Numbered from the stretch's first letter, positions 45,096 to 54,166 are shown. The stretch is DNA of 64,000 nucleotides from Ferroplasma acidiphilum (GCF_002078355.1 NZ_CP015363.1:1-64000); one strand, 5' to 3'. The notes: generated by a model not told the origin, from the letters alone. Made by a program: numbers and translations.

Positions 45096-46169
45096 ATGGC
45101 AAACTTAATTTATGGCATAAATTTCGATGTACTATTTTTAATTGTGGTCATAGCATCCATGGTTACAATGTTTGCGACGGAATTAATGGCTGTAGTTCCA
45201 ATAGCAACACGTTTCAAGGATAATAAAACAAGGGTAAATGTTCTATCCTATATTGTTCCTGTGTGGGAAGTTGTGGGTACATTTTTTGTTCTCTGGCTGG
45301 TAGATATGGAGAATGTTATACCTGTGCTGATGCCTTCAATTGCATACGCCCTATTCCCATTATTTGCAGTATTCATATTTTTCCTGGTGGTAAGAAACTC
45401 CTTTATTATATATGCAGAATTCGTATGGCATGAAAACAAATATTTTGATGAGAGAAAATTATATGCTGTATATTCGATAGCAACATTTATCATGGGAATA
45501 ATGGCCTTGTCAGTACTTGCTGCCATAACCAGCGGGTATGGTGTGCATATTTACGGATTCGTTAAAGGTTCATCTACGAGCTATGCAAGTAGTTACACAA
45601 ATTTTGGAGTTTTCTATTCACATCTTGGAGTTATAGGATTTATTATCGGTGCACTTATACTTGCAAATGGGATCGGAATGGTATTTTACAGGTTAACAGA
45701 TATAAAAACAGCAATGGGGAAATACCTTCCATTAATACTGGTTATAATAGGCCTGGCAATATTCATGCCCTCTTATTATTCTATCAGTGCCAAGGATTAT
45801 TCAGTCAATAATGCCTTTATAGTAATACCCATAGTGCTCGCCCTGGTAATACCTATACTGTATGCATTTAAGGGAACAACCCACCTTGCATCATATAAGC
45901 CGTTTATTGTTATTCTTACTATAATATCTATAACTTTCCTTGAACTGAAGGCTTACCCCTATGTATTCGGGAACGCCAATATGGTAGCAAATATACCCGC
46001 AGTTACTACAGATTCCGCTATGGAATACCTTGCTTTTATAATTTCTGTAGTAGGTGGAATATGGCTTGTACTTATGATGATATACTATGCATATGTATCC
46101 AATCATAGAATAGCCAGGCTAATACCTGAACACAAGCCAACTGCAAAAGCTCCAGAACCAAAACATTAG
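45096..46169 (+). CDS. cydB: Cytochrome bd-type quinol oxidase subunit II
   Basis: A 357-residue membrane subunit with nine or more hydrophobic segments. The N terminus (NFDVLFLIVVIASMVTMFATELMAVVPIAT) and LSYIVPVWEVVGTFFVLWLVD correspond to the CydB segments around bacterial Asp29 and Asp58, here with Glu in VWEV. A basic tail closes it. Overall divergence from bacterial CydB is large, as expected of archaeal bd-type oxidases. It starts 5 nt after cydA with a strong SD. Confidence 0.85.
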   Translation: MANLIYGINFDVLFLIVVIASMVTMFATELMAVVPIATRFKDNKTRVNVLSYIVPVWEVVGTFFVLWLVDMENVIPVLMPSIAYALFPLFAVFIFFLVVRNSFIIYAEFVWHENKYFDERKLYAVYSIATFIMGIMALSVLAAITSGYGVHIYGFVKGSSTSYASSYTNFGVFYSHLGVIGFIIGALILANGIGMVFYRLTDIKTAMGKYLPLILVIIGLAIFMPSYYSISAKDYSVNNAFIVIPIVLALVIPILYAFKGTTHLASYKPFIVILTIISITFLELKAYPYVFGNANMVANIPAVTTDSAMEYLAFIISVVGGIWLVLMMIYYAYVSNHRIARLIPEHKPTAKAPEPKH

Positions 46170-46177
46170 ATAAAAAT

Positions 46178-46187
46178 TTTATATACC
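46178..46187 (+). promoter_or_regulatory. TATA box of tRNA-Pro
   Basis: TTTATATACC is centred about 26 nt before the first tRNA base, the standard archaeal spacing. Confidence 0.6.
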
Positions 46188-46207
46188 TTTTTAAACTGTA
46201 GTTGTGA

Positions 46208-46280
46208 GGGGCTGTGGGGTAGCTTGGCATCCTACGGGCTTTGGGAGCCTGAGACTCCGATTCAAATTCGGGCAGCCCCA
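46208..46280 (+). tRNA. trnP: tRNA-Pro (anticodon TGG)
   Basis: A 73-nt cloverleaf. The acceptor stem GGGGCTG pairs with CAGCCCC (46273-46279), with A46280 as discriminator. The anticodon stem CGGGC/GCCTG (46235-46239 and 46247-46251) encloses loop TTTGGGA with anticodon TGG at 46242-46244, reading CCA. The T arm has TTCAAAT in its loop. No intron, CCA not encoded; a T-run after the gene can act as terminator. Confidence 0.95.
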
Positions 46281-46407
46281 TTTTTATTTAACAAAAGTGT
46301 ATAGTTTTGCCGACATGATTTTAAAATACAATATCTGGAAGGCCTAGAACTTCCGCCGCATGAGTAAGTCAGAATGTTCTCAGTTTTGTATCGCAGTTTG
46401 TGATTAC

Positions 46408-46818
46408 TCAATGCATTGAACTTCTGTGTTCTTTCTTTCCAATAATTATACGCCTTATAGAATTTGCAATAGCAATTAAAACGATCAGTGCGATCTGAAC
46501 ATAAACAAGGATAGTTATCAGAGCATGAAAGCCGGCAAAGTAAAGCCACAACTCAATTTCTATCAGTAAGGCCAACAAAACTGTAACTATAGCCATAAAA
46601 TCTATGTTTCTGGTAAAGCCATAATGTTGCTTTTTTCCTCCCATGAAACCAAGACTATAAAGAAAACTGAGGAAAAAACAAAGAAATAGTATCAGAAATA
46701 GCCCAGATATTTCCCACTTCAATTGCCCTAATGAACTTAAAAACTGATATAGTATTGATATGCTCGCAGCACCTGCTGTAATGGTATAAAATTTATTAAA
46801 TCTTTTACCGGTATTCAT
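46408..46818 (-). CDS. Hypothetical four-helix membrane protein
   Basis: From ATG 46818 a 136-residue protein with four membrane segments (about residues 12-30, 37-58, 72-92, 98-118) and basic ends (IRRIIIGKKEHRS). An in-frame TTG 33 nt upstream is possible. GGAGG lies ~15 nt before the ATG. I recognise no family. It is isolated between tRNA-Pro and the CDGSH gene, with 283 bases of AT-rich, apparently gene-free DNA upstream. Confidence 0.55.
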   Translation of the reverse strand: MNTGKRFNKFYTITAGAASISILYQFLSSLGQLKWEISGLFLILFLCFFLSFLYSLGFMGGKKQHYGFTRNIDFMAIVTVLLALLIEIELWLYFAGFHALITILVYVQIALIVLIAIANSIRRIIIGKKEHRSSMH

Positions 46819-47134
46819 TTCAATTCTCTTTGTCCTCCGGTATTTGGTCAATTGTTTTTTCTATTATTACTTACATTGCCAATATTTCCTATTGGAAAAA
46901 GTCATTATCGACTATTATTCCCTCTTGCTTATGATAATATTAACATATCAGTATATATACTTAACTTCATAGCTATCTGAATCCACATTATTATTTAACC
47001 TCAAAAAAATAGTGATATACACATCTTATAAATTTAATATACAATAAAATCATAAAGATATACCGCTATGATGATATTTACAAATAAATGATTTGATGAT
47101 TAATGACGGGCAAGCTGAGCGGTATAAAATTTAT

Positions 47135-47344
47135 TTATTCTTTTTTATAGAATGAACTTACTTCTAATCTGTCCCCATTGTGGTCATAAACATACAATTT
47201 ACCATCTTCGTCCACGGTCTTCATATGGTGTCCATCACAATATGGTTTATTTTCCGACAGGCCACATGCACATATATGAACCTCTTTATCGCCTACCTTT
47301 ACCATATATGGTTTGTCTCTTTCATGCAAAACAATTCTAGACAT
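47135..47344 (-). CDS. CDGSH iron-sulfur protein
   Basis: A 69-residue protein with one CDGSH motif, CACGLSENKPYCDGHH, where three Cys and one His bind a redox-active [2Fe-2S] cluster. It begins with a short strand region (RIVLHERDKPYMV) and has no membrane anchor. It is monocistronic and divergent from the NAD(P)HX repair gene. Confidence 0.93.
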   Translation of the reverse strand: MSRIVLHERDKPYMVKVGDKEVHICACGLSENKPYCDGHHMKTVDEDGKLYVYDHNGDRLEVSSFYKKE

Positions 47345-47428
47345 GATTAAACATAATGAATTAATATATATGTTTAACGTTTCAACTCTAATCAGTCATA
47401 TTTAAGTAGAACTGTATAATGTTTTTGC

Positions 47429-48802
47429 ATGGATTATCTCGATGAAAAATCTATGGATATTAATTATGCCAGTACCTATGGTAATACATATAAACTGATG
47501 AAACAGGCAGGCAAATCCATATCAGATTTTGTGGAACGTACAATCCAACCGGGCAAATCCATAGCAATAATATGTGGCACGGGCAATAATGCCGGGGATG
47601 GCATATGTTGCGGCGAATATCTTCTTGAAAAGTATAATGTTTCTGTTCTGCTAATTAAAGATGTGAAAGGATTAAAAACACAGGAAACCAGGAGAGCTAT
47701 AAATGATTACAATGGAGCATACTACCCATTATCTTCCCTTGATGAGGTTATATCCAGATCCGATATAATAATAGATGCAATTTTTGGAGTTGGGATCAAT
47801 GGTGATCCTCGAAAGCCATACAGTGAAGTAATACAAAATATCAATAATAGTGGAAAAACTATAATCTCTGTGGATGTACCATCTGGATTCCCGACAAATA
47901 TACAGGTAAAACCGGATTATACGGTTACATTTACAGATATTAAATCTGGCATGAACAGTGAAAATAGTGGCAAAATTATAGTTTCAGACATAGGAATACC
48001 GGAACAGATAAAATCTACTGTAGGGCCAGGTGACATGGTTTACATGCCCATTTCACCCTCTGAATCCCATAAAGGCATGAACGGAATAGTTGGAATACTT
48101 GCTGGCTGGGAATTTCCAGGTGCAGCTGTGATGTCATCGCTTTCTGCGTATAATGTGGGCCCTGACCTTGTTAAAGTATTTACAAATGAGGTTAACAGGC
48201 CCATAATAATGTCGTATAATCCAGGTATAATGTTTTATCCTGTGAATGGAAAGAATTTTCCTGATATAACGGGCTTGAATTCTATGCTTATAGGCCCGGG
48301 AATGGGGAGAAGTAAGGAAGCAGAGGATTTAATAAAGTACGCAATAAAAAATTATAATGGGCAGTTAATACTGGATGCTGACGCATTAAAACTTATAACC
48401 CCGCCGGAAGTTAAGGGCAGAAATGCAATAATTACCCCGCATTCAATGGAATTCAAAGCATTTACTGGCCTGGAACCCACAGAAGAAAACGCAGTTGAAA
48501 CGGCTAAAAAATATGGCCTTATAATTTTATTGAAGGGAAGTAAGGATATAATCACCGATGGTGTTAACATCCGTTATTCATATGGTGGCAATAGCCGCAT
48601 GACAATGGGCGGGACCGGCGATGTACTGGCTGGAATAGTTGCTGGCATTGCATCAAGAAAGGTAAGCCCATTGAGGTCAGCAAGCCTCGGGTCTTTTATA
48701 AACAAAAAATGTGGTGACATAGCTTTTGAAAAATTTGGCTCTTATTACGGCATAATGGATATGATAGATAATATTAAAATCATCATGCATAATAAATTTT
48801 AA
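47429..48802 (+). CDS. nnr: Bifunctional NAD(P)H-hydrate epimerase/dehydratase
   Basis: Repairs hydrated NAD(P)H. The 457-residue protein combines an N-terminal YjeF_N epimerase (residues ~1-205: IICGTGNNAGDGICCGEYL, IIDAIFGVGINGDPRKPY, SVDVPSGFP) and a C-terminal ADP-dependent dehydratase of ribokinase fold (~215-457: IGPGMGRSKEAEDLI, LILDADALKLI, MTMGGTGDVLAGIVAGI). The fused arrangement is usual for archaea. Confidence 0.94.
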   Translation: MDYLDEKSMDINYASTYGNTYKLMKQAGKSISDFVERTIQPGKSIAIICGTGNNAGDGICCGEYLLEKYNVSVLLIKDVKGLKTQETRRAINDYNGAYYPLSSLDEVISRSDIIIDAIFGVGINGDPRKPYSEVIQNINNSGKTIISVDVPSGFPTNIQVKPDYTVTFTDIKSGMNSENSGKIIVSDIGIPEQIKSTVGPGDMVYMPISPSESHKGMNGIVGILAGWEFPGAAVMSSLSAYNVGPDLVKVFTNEVNRPIIMSYNPGIMFYPVNGKNFPDITGLNSMLIGPGMGRSKEAEDLIKYAIKNYNGQLILDADALKLITPPEVKGRNAIITPHSMEFKAFTGLEPTEENAVETAKKYGLIILLKGSKDIITDGVNIRYSYGGNSRMTMGGTGDVLAGIVAGIASRKVSPLRSASLGSFINKKCGDIAFEKFGSYYGIMDMIDNIKIIMHNKF

Positions 48803-48827
48803 ATCTGTTTAATGATTATATATAACA

Positions 48828-50000
48828 ATGATCGAGGCAATAAATAGCCATGTTAACATCCCGGACATTTCAATGTATTCACTTTTGCTGAGAAATGCCG
48901 AAGTAAATGGAAGCAGGCCAATAATAATATTTTATGACAAGTATATTACATATTCAAAATTACTTAAATATGTGGATTCTATGGCATATCAGCTTGAACA
49001 TAGGCTGAACGTCAGAACGGGAGAAACAATAGCTATCATAATGGACTTTTCACCACCATATATTATCTCCATAATTTCATCTATAAAAATAGGTGCACGC
49101 ATTTTGATAATTGATGGGAAAACAGATGATAGTACTATTAATGGATATATTGATAAATATGGCATAAAGGTAATGATCATATGCAAGAAGTTTGCAGAAA
49201 AAGCAAAAAATGAGCGGATAAAATATATTGTATCGGACCCGAACGATTTCCTCACGCTTGGGAAAGCCTTGATTAACAATATCCGCAACCGTTCATATGT
49301 TAAATACGGAAATAATGTCTTAAAATTTTATGAGTTTATTTATAGTGATAACGTTCCGGATCTGCCTGAGGCACATGAACCTTCATGTATTATGTTCCAT
49401 ATTGAAAATGAGCTGTTAGTATTTAATATGAAGAGCATCATAGGAGAAACATTCATAATCAATTACTGGTTGCCAAAATTTGACGGAAAACCTGTATTTT
49501 ATTCGGGTATAGACCATTCAACACCTCTTGGTTTAATCTACTCAATAACACTTCCTATATCATTTTCAGGGACCATTGTCATAAACAGCCCAGCTTCCAT
49601 CTCCCGGAATGCCTGTGATTTTGTAGTGGGGCCCCCTTCATTTTACTCACAAATAATTGAGAAAAAAATAAATATTTCCGGCGTAAAATACTGTATAATG
49701 CCATTTTACGATAGAGAAATAGAAAATGCTTTCCATCAATATACAGATATTCCCCTGATTACGGGTAGATCTGACCAGTTCACACTTACAACACATATGA
49801 ACCCATTTGATGATATACGTGCGGGGTCATTTGGTATGCCAGTCAATTATGTGGAATGCATGATAAACCCTGAAAATGAGTTATTAATTAAAACACCTTA
49901 TCTTCCAGTAATCTATGAAAATAATAAGAAAAAGGAATATGAATGGTACAACTTACACACAAAAGTAAAAGTTGTGGATAATTATTATTATTCACTTTGA
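48828..50000 (+). CDS. Degenerate AMP-binding (ANL superfamily) protein lacking ATP motif and C-terminal domain
   Basis: A 390-residue protein whose layout follows acyl-CoA synthetases: ITYSKLLKYVDSMAYQL, GETIAIIMDFSPPYIISIISSIKIGARILIID, and near the end DDIRAGSFGMPVNYVECMINPENELLIKTP, then WYNLHTKVKVVDNYYY in place of WFHTGD. The P-loop YTSGTTGxPKG is replaced by CIMFHIENELLVFN, the GxTE motif by GRSDQF, and the mobile C-terminal domain is absent. No frameshift is evident, so this looks like a maintained pseudoenzyme. It follows nnr by 25 nt. Its own 3' end overlaps the convergent membrane-protein gene. Confidence 0.7.
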   Translation: MIEAINSHVNIPDISMYSLLLRNAEVNGSRPIIIFYDKYITYSKLLKYVDSMAYQLEHRLNVRTGETIAIIMDFSPPYIISIISSIKIGARILIIDGKTDDSTINGYIDKYGIKVMIICKKFAEKAKNERIKYIVSDPNDFLTLGKALINNIRNRSYVKYGNNVLKFYEFIYSDNVPDLPEAHEPSCIMFHIENELLVFNMKSIIGETFIINYWLPKFDGKPVFYSGIDHSTPLGLIYSITLPISFSGTIVINSPASISRNACDFVVGPPSFYSQIIEKKINISGVKYCIMPFYDREIENAFHQYTDIPLITGRSDQFTLTTHMNPFDDIRAGSFGMPVNYVECMINPENELLIKTPYLPVIYENNKKKEYEWYNLHTKVKVVDNYYYSL

Positions 50001-50464
50001 GTTAAATATCTCGAGTTATATTTTTTAAGCAATGACCCGAATAATAATGAGAGGAAGAAATTTGCTACTATGTATGTTATGAAGTAAAATATTAAATCGT
50101 ATATACCTAACAGGCCAAGGCTATAAACCGTTATTATCACAAAAAAGACGAGCCAGTAGGCTATTACCATAAACTTTATTTTGCCATCCAGTGTATTTCT
50201 CGGGATAATATCAAAGTATTTTGCCAGCAGAATGGAGTAAAACACACCAAAAACCAGCCCAAGTATCAATAAATCACGTACCTGCGAAACCAATAGCACA
50301 GTGAATAAAAGTGACAGATTTTTGGATGTAATGGTATATCCATAGGCAAATGCAAATTCTGCAGAAAATATGTAGAGTATAATAACATTCACTATTGAGG
50401 CAATAATAAAATAAATAAACCCGGATTTCAGGCCTGCAATAATTCCATCCTTGAACGAAGACAT
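49988..50464 (-). CDS. Four-helix integral membrane protein, possible paralogue of the 14.6 kb protein
   Basis: A 158-residue protein with four membrane segments, opening FKDGIIAGLKSGFIYFIIASI and ending LLFGSLLKKYN. Its helix spacing and glycine positions parallel those of the 176-residue protein at 14620-15150. Function unknown. The gene overlaps the ANL-like gene by 13 nt at its 3' end and lies 52 nt downstream of a wHTH gene on the same strand. Confidence 0.65.
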   Translation of the reverse strand: MSSFKDGIIAGLKSGFIYFIIASIVNVIILYIFSAEFAFAYGYTITSKNLSLLFTVLLVSQVRDLLILGLVFGVFYSILLAKYFDIIPRNTLDGKIKFMVIAYWLVFFVIITVYSLGLLGIYDLIFYFITYIVANFFLSLLFGSLLKKYNSRYLTQSE

Positions 50465-50516
50465 ATTTCTACATGCCTATATACAATTAATATTTTTATA
50501 TATTAAAAAAATAGTT

Positions 50517-50873
50517 TTAGTTTTTAAAATTTTTTAACTGGTTTATGGTACTGTTTATCTCATCTATTTTCTTTTCACGTTCATTTATTATTTCCTCAAG
50601 TATTTCATTGAAATCCTTGGATAATTTATATCCGTGCACGGGCCGTCCCTTTCCCTCTTTTTTCATATTCCTTTTTGCAATCCAGTTTTTTCTACGCAAC
50701 CATTGCATGGCAATAGATACTTCAGGCTGCCTTAATCCTGTTTCCCTCTCAACCTCAACAGAGGTAATTTCACCCTTGTCTTTTATATATACCAGTGTGT
50801 ATGCCACACTTCTGGGGATGTCCGACACCATTAGGTATTTCGCCAGCTTGTTAACTTCTTCTGAAAGCGCCAT
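50517..50873 (-). CDS. Winged-helix transcriptional regulator
   Basis: A 118-residue DNA-binding protein: KYLMVSDIPRSVAYTLVYIKDKG, then ITSVEVERETGLRQPEVSIAMQWLRRKNWI (recognition helix region) and a wing KEGKGRPVHGYKLS, followed by a coiled-coil tail (EEIINEREKKIDEINSTINQLKNF) for dimerisation. It belongs to the archaeal predicted-regulator group related to TrmB and ArsR. Targets are unknown; the downstream membrane gene is a candidate by position. Confidence 0.85.
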   Translation of the reverse strand: MALSEEVNKLAKYLMVSDIPRSVAYTLVYIKDKGEITSVEVERETGLRQPEVSIAMQWLRRKNWIAKRNMKKEGKGRPVHGYKLSKDFNEILEEIINEREKKIDEINSTINQLKNFKN

Positions 50874-50977
50874 TTTTAATCGGATAATAATATTATAATG
50901 TTATATATATTTAACTATACAAAAAAAAATTAATATATTATAAAATGCTTATTTTCTATGTTTAATTTATAATAAAC

Positions 50978-51235
50978 TCATGATTTTGAGAGTGCTTCCA
51001 GTTTGCTGATTATAGTATATATGGCTGCCCTCCCATGTGACGGCACATTCGGGTCATTGGAGATATCATCCAGTTCAGATATGACAGTGGCACACCTTAA
51101 ATCAAGGCTTTCCTTGCCATCTTTCATTTTTTCTTTTGCTTCGGAAGACGTTTTTCTTACATTCCTCGGTATGGATGAATCATCTTCCAGATCATCCATC
51201 AAGGCTAGAACCTCGTTAAACAAATTCTCATCCAT
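50978..51235 (-). CDS. UPF0147 family protein
   Basis: An 85-residue helical protein of UPF0147: ALMDDLEDDSSIPRNVRKTSSEAKEKM and ISNDPNVPSHGRAAIYTIISKLEAL. It is an uncharacterised archaeal family. It follows the RAM-domain gene by 4 nt, with a GAGGTGA-type SD, so they form an operon. Confidence 0.9.
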   Translation of the reverse strand: MDENLFNEVLALMDDLEDDSSIPRNVRKTSSEAKEKMKDGKESLDLRCATVISELDDISNDPNVPSHGRAAIYTIISKLEALSKS

Positions 51236-51239
51236 TCTA

Positions 51240-51578
51240 TCACCTCATATACATATCCTTAATGATGGATAATACCATCATTGTTTTGGATTTTCTTATA
51301 CCCTGTATCGAATTAAGGTTATTAACTATAAACTTTTCAAGGGCTATGTAATCGGGAAATCTGACCTTTATTATAAGATCATATTCTCCGGTAACAACAA
51401 AGACCTCTTCGACATTTTTATGTTCTCCTATTATCCTTCCAATTGCATCAACGTTGTTAATCTCGGCTTCTATTCCGATCAACGCTGTGATAATTTTATT
51501 ATCATAATATTCCCTAAAATTTGTAATTTCTGCTTCCATTAATTCACCCAGGTTATTCATAATCATCTCTATATTCAT
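51240..51578 (-). CDS. Stand-alone Lrp/AsnC ligand-binding (RAM) domain protein
   Basis: A 112-residue protein with the RAM domain of Lrp regulators (TALIGIEAEINNVDAIGRIIGEHKNVEEVFVVTGEYDLIIKVRF) and no N-terminal HTH. Such proteins bind amino acids or modulate full-length Lrp proteins. The first ~28 residues are helical and may start later (M14). First gene of the pair with UPF0147. Confidence 0.82.
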   Translation of the reverse strand: MNIEMIMNNLGELMEAEITNFREYYDNKIITALIGIEAEINNVDAIGRIIGEHKNVEEVFVVTGEYDLIIKVRFPDYIALEKFIVNNLNSIQGIRKSKTMMVLSIIKDMYMR

Positions 51579-51680
51579 AATATTTTCTAATACATCATAA
51601 CTTAATTGTATGCATGACAGTCATTATTATAAAGTGCCATGCTGGTTAAAAACTTATATGAGTTAATAATACTAACAATA

Positions 51681-52289
51681 ATGAAAAATATCATTATAGG
51701 AAAACTAACAGTTATCACCGGTCCTATGTTTTCAGGCAAAACTTCAAGATTAATTGAACTGTTAGAACGGGAAATTCTGGCAGGGCGAAATACTTTATTA
51801 TTTAAGCCAGAAATGGACAAAAGATATGATACGACATTTGTGACCACCCATAAGGGCATGAGGCTTCCAGCAATAGTGTTAAATACAGATAATGAGGGCG
51901 TGGAGAAAATGTACAACCTGTCTAAAAATGTGGATGTGATAGGCATAGACGAAGCCCAGTTCTGGAATCACGGATCCATATTGCCCGAGATAGCAGATAA
52001 AATTGCCAGTGAAAATAAAATTGTTTATGCAGCTGCCCTGAACAAAAACCATCTTGGAAACCCTTTTAAAACTTCTATGGATATTATATCAAGGGCGGAC
52101 CAGGTTTATTCATTGACCGCAGTATGTGCAAAATGCGGTGAAGATGCGACATTTTCTCAGAGAATTTTGAATGGCAAAGAAATATTCGGCGAGCAGATAA
52201 AAATAGGCGGCATGGAGAGTTATGAACCGCGATGCAGAAAATGTTTTGTTTACCCTGATGTATCTGAAGTTCAAAGGCTTGAAGAGTAA
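51681..52289 (+). CDS. tdk: Thymidine kinase, type II
   Basis: Salvages thymidine. From ATG 51681 the protein has 202 residues, starting MKNIIIGKLTVITGPMFSGK (P-loop GPMFSGKT). VIGIDEAQFW is Walker B, and the lasso zinc site uses VCAKCGEDA and RCRKCF. The upstream in-frame ATG adds a poor 14-residue extension. It complements tmk at 16 kb. Confidence 0.95.
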   Translation: MKNIIIGKLTVITGPMFSGKTSRLIELLEREILAGRNTLLFKPEMDKRYDTTFVTTHKGMRLPAIVLNTDNEGVEKMYNLSKNVDVIGIDEAQFWNHGSILPEIADKIASENKIVYAAALNKNHLGNPFKTSMDIISRADQVYSLTAVCAKCGEDATFSQRILNGKEIFGEQIKIGGMESYEPRCRKCFVYPDVSEVQRLEE

Positions 52290-52334
52290 TACTGCAATTT
52301 CCTGCAATAAACTTTGAAATAACTACAACCGGAA

Positions 52335-53096
52335 TCATGGAATAAGTGTAATTACATTATCCATACCAGTTGACATTAATATTGCTTTTTTCCCGCCCTT
52401 GGAGATGAAATCCAGCATGGCCTTTACCTTTTTGCCAGCGATGTTATCCTTAAATTTCCCTCTTTTATAGATATCCATCAGGGCATCAAATGTTATATTA
52501 TTCAATAATTCCTGGCTATTTACGATGCCTTTAAATTCATCCCTATGCCCGGATATAATTATTAACTCATCCGCCTCAATAAGCGTTCCGAGAAGTGACG
52601 AGGAAGAATAATTATTAACCATTCCATGGCAATTATTATAATACTGCAACTCTCTCACCACAGGAAAACCTGCACCAATAATTATGGGTAAATATCCATC
52701 GGACATAAGCGTCATAATTGCCGATTTTTCTGGTATATCTATCGGCTCAAGGAATTCTTCCGTTTTCCCATTCTCAGGAATTCCACTTTCTGTATAATTA
52801 TCTCCTGTTTGTACTGAAGGATTAGAAATTTTCCTGATTTCCACCCTGGTAAAAACTGCAATAATCTCCTTTGAATATCCATATTTGTATTTAACACGAT
52901 CATAGGCATTGATGATATTCACCGGATAAAAAGTATCTGCATTTTCAGGATAACTATCTCCGCATGTCATTACAATTTCATTTTCTGATATCAGTTTACC
53001 TGATTTAGCGAATATATCATCAATTAATCCAGGGCTTCCGCATTTCTCGTTATAGTCCGGATAATTGTTGCCAATTGCCATTACAATTCTTTTCAT
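52335..53096 (-). CDS. Amino-acid-kinase-fold protein, divergent carbamate-kinase-like
   Basis: A 253-residue protein from ATG 53096. It retains the carbamate kinase layout: an opening strand IVMAIGNNYPDYNEKCGSPG (GNN instead of GGN), a PIIIGAGFPVV stretch, LIEADELIIISGHRDEF, ALMDIYKRGKFKDNIAGKKVKAMLDFISKGGKKAIL. The usual acid IVEE/DKDLA and GxMGPKV features are altered (GKFKDNIAGKKVKA). Carbamate kinase is normally ~310 residues. It could be an acid kinase of unknown substrate or a regulatory homologue. Confidence 0.65.
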   Translation of the reverse strand: MKRIVMAIGNNYPDYNEKCGSPGLIDDIFAKSGKLISENEIVMTCGDSYPENADTFYPVNIINAYDRVKYKYGYSKEIIAVFTRVEIRKISNPSVQTGDNYTESGIPENGKTEEFLEPIDIPEKSAIMTLMSDGYLPIIIGAGFPVVRELQYYNNCHGMVNNYSSSSLLGTLIEADELIIISGHRDEFKGIVNSQELLNNITFDALMDIYKRGKFKDNIAGKKVKAMLDFISKGGKKAILMSTGMDNVITLIP

Positions 53097-53158
53097 CAAA
53101 TCCCATCAATAATTATGGATATATGATAAGATTATTAAATTATTTACAATCAACCTAT

Positions 53159-53641
53159 ATGGGAAAAAGAGTTAGCGAATCGGATGTAACATCCGAAATC
53201 ATTGTACTTCCCGGAGACACCAATATGTTCGGTGACCTGTATGGCGGGAGGCTTGTTGAATGGATGGATAACATAGGGAGCATAACGGCTTTTAAGCATA
53301 GCCGGAAGAAAGTGGTCACGGGCAGCATAGATAACCTGTTCTTTCTTTCACCAATAAAACTTGGATATATAGTGCATCTGCATTCATTTGTTACCTATAC
53401 AACAAAATCAACAATGGAAATTGAGATAGATGTATCTTCTGAAAATGTCACTACCAGCAAGAGCAATGTTACAACAAGGGCGTTTTTTACATATGTTGCA
53501 CTGGACGAAAACGGCCATGCAACAGAGATACCTGAGATAATACCGGAGAATGATATTGAACGTAAAAGATTCGTGGATGGCGAAAAGAGATTAGAACTCC
53601 GGCTTCAAGCCTTAAAATCTGTTAAAGCAGATTTGAAATAA
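53159..53641 (+). CDS. Acyl-CoA thioesterase, hot-dog fold
   Basis: A 160-residue protein from ATG 53159 with the YciA/BACH signature LPGDTNMFGDLYGGRLVEWMDNIG, where the Asp (in GDLYGG context) is catalytic, and RKKVVTGSIDNLFFLSPIKLG. Hydrolyses acyl-CoA. The ORF extends 28 residues further up, but those residues overlap the divergent kinase-like gene and look non-coding. Confidence 0.9.
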   Translation: MGKRVSESDVTSEIIVLPGDTNMFGDLYGGRLVEWMDNIGSITAFKHSRKKVVTGSIDNLFFLSPIKLGYIVHLHSFVTYTTKSTMEIEIDVSSENVTTSKSNVTTRAFFTYVALDENGHATEIPEIIPENDIERKRFVDGEKRLELRLQALKSVKADLK

Positions 53642-53650
53642 GTGGTATAA

Positions 53651-54166
53651 GTGAATGGCAGCATCTACGAAAGGGAGTTAATGAATATACTCATAGGTAC
53701 GAAAAACACACTGGATAGGATAACGAAAAATCTTGACCCCGTTTCAAAGGATGTGGTATATACAATGATGGATAAGCCATTTTACGTTGCCCGGGCAGCA
53801 GGTTCATTTGGTGCAGATCTTGTGGCACTGCGCGATGATTATTCTCTCGTAATTGAAGTAAAATCGTCTTCCAGATCACAATTAACATTCAGTGAAGCCT
53901 CCGGGACAAAACAGGACCAGGCCTTAAAACTCCATAACAGGTGTATTCTATCCGGGCTTTTCATAACATATGCCTACAGGTTAAAAAATTATAAAGGGGA
54001 TTTCTGGAGATTTTTTTCAATAGAGAGCGATTACCAGTACAGGGGAAAAATGCGCGGACTTTATGAACTTCTCCCAAAGCAGGAAATAACTAGAACAGGA
54101 AATTATATACTGAGATGGGAGGGCGGATTGCCGCTCACCACCCTTGTCAATTATTTAAATTCATAA
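53651..54166 (+). CDS. hjc: Holliday junction resolvase Hjc-like protein
   Basis: A 171-residue PD-(D/E)XK nuclease. It starts at GTG 53651 (NGSIYERELMNIL) with GTGGTATAA upstream; the active site reads FGADLVALRDDYSLVIEVKSSSR (Asp, Glu, Lys), followed by SGTKQDQALKLHNRCILSGLFITYAYRL. It is longer than minimal Hjc (~130), with a loop at residues 25-45 and a C-terminal extension. It resolves recombination junctions. It converges on the aminotransferase with a 6-nt overlap. Confidence 0.88.
   Translation: MNGSIYERELMNILIGTKNTLDRITKNLDPVSKDVVYTMMDKPFYVARAAGSFGADLVALRDDYSLVIEVKSSSRSQLTFSEASGTKQDQALKLHNRCILSGLFITYAYRLKNYKGDFWRFFSIESDYQYRGKMRGLYELLPKQEITRTGNYILRWEGGLPLTTLVNYLNS

Noticed and set aside
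46336-46355. Hairpin GGAAG/CTTCC downstream of tRNA-Pro
   Set aside because: Only a 5-bp stem with an 8-nt loop; chance formation is likely and it is too far from the tRNA to be its terminator.
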